NCBI GenBank assembly: GCA_036558265.1
Contig: DATBFY010000060.1
Location: forward strand, 1 to 13,261
Reading direction: 5' to 3'
Origin: RYN-433 sp036558265
GTDB taxonomy: Bacteria > Planctomycetota > Phycisphaerae > Tepidisphaerales > Tepidisphaeraceae
DNA: 13,261 bases
This document shows, piece by piece, positions 11,784 to 13,261 of the stretch (positions are counted from its first letter, which is position 1; the number at the start of each line of letters is the position of its first letter). Below the pieces are notes generated by a model. The model worked only from the letters and a program-made list of their open reading frames with translations. It was not told where the DNA came from and did no database searches. The position numbers and the translations under genes are program-made.

Positions 11784-13094
11784 ATGCCGATGCGGTTGTT
11801 GTGGCTGGCGGTGTTGACCGGGCACGCGTTTGCGGCGGGGGCGTGGTGGTGGCTGCTGCCTGGCGGCTTTCCGGTCTGGCATCCCAAGTTCTGGGCGAAC
11901 GGGGTGCTGCCGTGGGCGTTTCTCGTGGTCGCGGTGGCGACGCGGTTTTACCTGTGGGAGCGGCGACCGAAGTGGCGCGATCGCGTGCTGCTGTCGTTTC
12001 CGGTCTTTTGGCTGGCGATGCTCGTGTGCGGGGTGGTGCTGTTCCCGGTGAGCATGTTGCTGCCGGCGATCATTCTGGTGACGCCGATGATCGTGGCACT
12101 GGCGTTGGCGGTGCGTCGGTTCCGGCCCCGCCCCTCGGATGGTGTGATGATGCTCGTCCCGGTCGGGGCGGCGGCGATGATGATGCTCGCGCAGCGCGGG
12201 GCGCGGCCGGACACCCGGCCGATCGCCGCGACGATGCCCTCGGGACCTGCGTTGCCCCCACCGCCGGAGCACGTGGGCGCGGTGTCGCTGGCGGAGGGCG
12301 TCAAGGTCGATCCCGGAGATCCCGTGGTGACGCTGCTCAGCGGGCGGATGACGCTGGCCGTCCAGCCGGTGTTGACGTTCGTCAGCCGCTCGCCCGATCG
12401 GTGCTGGACGCTGTTCGCGACCAAGGCGCAGCGGGACGGGCCGGCCAGGCGGCTGGTCGGGTTCGAGCGGACGAGCGACGGGGTGAAGTTGCTGCACCGT
12501 TGCGACGTCGAGAGCTTCAGTCAATTCGTCTGGCGCGACGATGCGGTTGGAATCCAATCGTGGACGACGTTGGCGTCGCCTGTCTATTCGCACCTGAACA
12601 CGTTCACGGAGCTGACGATCAGCGGCCACCGGAAACTGGCGGTGACGTTCTCGCCCTGTCCGCAGGCGCGCGTCGAGTTCAAGCCGTTCAACATCCAGGG
12701 GACGAACCCCAGCCGGGCGGCGTACCTCGACGCCGATGGGATCTTCAGGGTGGTGCAGGCGCGGACGGCGGAAAAGGGGCCGTTCACGACGCTGGCGCAG
12801 GGCCGGATGGATCGGCGGGACCCGCTGACGATGACGCTCTACGACCAGGATCGGGCGGTCTTCGAGGTGACGCTCGAGGACTGGGCCGCCCAGGCAAGCG
12901 TGCAGTTGTCGCCGACGGCCGGGTACGGGCTGCCGGTCAACGCGATCGAGTTCTCGCTGGACGGGGATTCGGCGCGGACGGCGGGCGGGATGTGGATCAC
13001 CCTGGCGGCGACGTCGGTGGGGCGCGCTTGGGACACGGTGGGCCACGCGCCGGGGGCGTATTCCAATCGGGCGCGCGTGCGGGTGCTGCGATGA
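11784..13094 (+). CDS. Membrane protein with five predicted helices and a large extracytoplasmic C-terminal domain
   Basis: 436 residues, family not recognised. Hydrophobic helices are predicted at about 4-26, 39-58, 68-88, 91-110 and 119-137. Positive charges sit after helix 2 (ERRPKWRDR) and after helix 4 (RRFRPRP). By the positive-inside rule the N-terminus is then cytoplasmic and residues 138-436 lie outside the membrane. A Pro-rich linker (about 150-163) leads to a beta-rich soluble domain with phrases such as PVVTLLSGRMTLAVQPVLTF, YSHLNTFTELTISGHRKLAV and LPVNAIEFSLDGDSARTAGG. Only two Cys (about 210 and 242) are seen before a third at about 292, so no metal-binding cluster is evident. 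It lies 39 nt after the sialidase-family gene and is likely in the same operon, which suggests a cell-envelope role. The start ATG 11784 fits the binding site at 11772-11777; ATG 11790 is a less likely alternative. Confidence 0.8.
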   Translation: MPMRLLWLAVLTGHAFAAGAWWWLLPGGFPVWHPKFWANGVLPWAFLVVAVATRFYLWERRPKWRDRVLLSFPVFWLAMLVCGVVLFPVSMLLPAIILVTPMIVALALAVRRFRPRPSDGVMMLVPVGAAAMMMLAQRGARPDTRPIAATMPSGPALPPPPEHVGAVSLAEGVKVDPGDPVVTLLSGRMTLAVQPVLTFVSRSPDRCWTLFATKAQRDGPARRLVGFERTSDGVKLLHRCDVESFSQFVWRDDAVGIQSWTTLASPVYSHLNTFTELTISGHRKLAVTFSPCPQARVEFKPFNIQGTNPSRAAYLDADGIFRVVQARTAEKGPFTTLAQGRMDRRDPLTMTLYDQDRAVFEVTLEDWAAQASVQLSPTAGYGLPVNAIEFSLDGDSARTAGGMWITLAATSVGRAWDTVGHAPGAYSNRARVRVLR

Positions 13095-13104
13095 TCAATA
13101 CAGC

Positions 13105-13118
13105 GTCGCTGAAGCGAC
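13105..13118 (+). other. Small hairpin after the membrane protein gene
   Basis: GTCGC (13105-13109) and GCGAC (13114-13118) form a 5-bp stem with a TGAA loop, eleven nt after the stop codon. No T-run follows, so termination here would be weak. It resembles the small hairpin at 1202-1215 only in size. Confidence 0.25.
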
Positions 13119-13130
13119 CCCGCGGACGTT

Positions 13131-13139
13131 TGGTATACT
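13131..13139 (+). promoter_or_regulatory. Extended -10 promoter element for the last gene
   Basis: TGGTATACT contains an extended -10 motif (TGN followed by TATACT, 13134-13139), one mismatch from TATAAT. No good -35 box is seen at normal spacing, as is usual for extended -10 promoters. The transcription start would be near 13146, about 50 nt before the ATG at 13197. Confidence 0.45.
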
Positions 13140-13196
13140 TGTTCCCGTCATCTGGAGGTCCGTTTCAAGGGGAAGGCGAACAACCGGAGTTGCACC

Positions 13197-13261
13197 ATGC
13201 CCTGCCGGCGCGTGATCGTGTGTTGCGTAGCCTGTCTGGTCGGCCTTTCTTCGGGGGTCTT
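13197..13261 (+). CDS. Start of a probable secreted protein (cut by window end)
   Basis: Only 21 complete codons are visible: MPCRRVIVCCVACLVGLSSG and one more Val. A basic start followed by a Cys-rich hydrophobic core looks like a signal peptide. GGAG (13186-13189) is seven nt before the ATG, and an extended -10 element lies about 60 nt upstream. A competing frame begins at ATG 13091, overlapping the previous stop codon as ATGA, and stays open to the window end (57 codons). It would contain the promoter-like sequence, and its composition is less protein-like. The family cannot be determined. Confidence 0.55.
   Translation, partial: MPCRRVIVCCVACLVGLSSGV

Noticed and set aside
10872..13046. 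724-codon open frame on the - strand opposite the sialidase-family and membrane protein genes
   Set aside because: Arg/Pro/His/Gln-rich, no domain seen, and the + strand holds two genes with clear family or topology signals and ribosome binding sites.
1..13261. CRISPR arrays, tRNA genes, integrase or transposase genes
   Set aside because: Looked for and not found: no regularly spaced repeats, no tRNA-like cloverleaf with a CCA end, and no recombinase motifs in any convincing frame.

Overview
The window is GC-rich (strong G/C preference at third codon positions), coding-dense, and looks like chromosomal DNA of a planctomycete, possibly in or near the Phycisphaerae. This is inferred from a PEP-CTERM protein, a secreted BNR/Asp-box protein, a secreted triple-repeat protein that I match from memory to DUF6683, a di-heme cytochrome c, and palindromic intergenic repeats. 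No 16S rRNA or other species marker is present. There are no tRNA or rRNA genes, CRISPR arrays or complete mobile elements.

Left part (1-4243), core metabolism. The window opens inside zwf (glucose-6-phosphate dehydrogenase, about 390 C-terminal codons). After an 80-nt element bounded by inverted repeats comes a strong sigma70-type promoter (TTGACG, 17 nt, TATATT). Almost exactly where its transcript should begin lies a 13-codon reading frame, VTPATRLITVVVR (GTG start), rich in Leu, Ile and Val. It precedes ilvB, the large subunit of acetolactate synthase, the first shared enzyme of Ile/Val/Leu synthesis. This is the expected design of a branched-chain amino acid attenuation leader and is the most interesting point in the window. 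No ilvN/ilvH small-subunit gene follows. Instead, 18 nt after ilvB, comes an unusual fusion of a UPF0158-type domain with a VOC (glyoxalase-fold) domain.

Middle (4244-8816). A roughly 500-nt stretch without a convincing gene carries a two-copy 44-nt tandem repeat and other inverted repeats. It leads to a secreted 687-residue protein made of three tandem repeats. Convergent to it is a winged-helix regulator with a SufR-like C-terminal cysteine cluster. Divergent from the regulator is a di-heme c-type cytochrome resembling cytochrome c peroxidase, broken by an apparent one-base deletion near 8071. A 10-bp perfect inverted repeat lies between the divergent pair on both candidate -35 boxes and is a good candidate operator.

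Right part (8817-13261), cell-surface genes, all on the + strand. These are a PEP-CTERM beta-propeller-like protein, a 22-bp perfect inverted repeat (REP-like or terminator), a secreted sialidase/BNR-family protein, a five-helix membrane protein with a large extracytoplasmic C-terminal domain, and the first codons of another apparently secreted protein cut by the window edge. The sialidase-family and membrane protein genes are 39 nt apart and probably co-transcribed.
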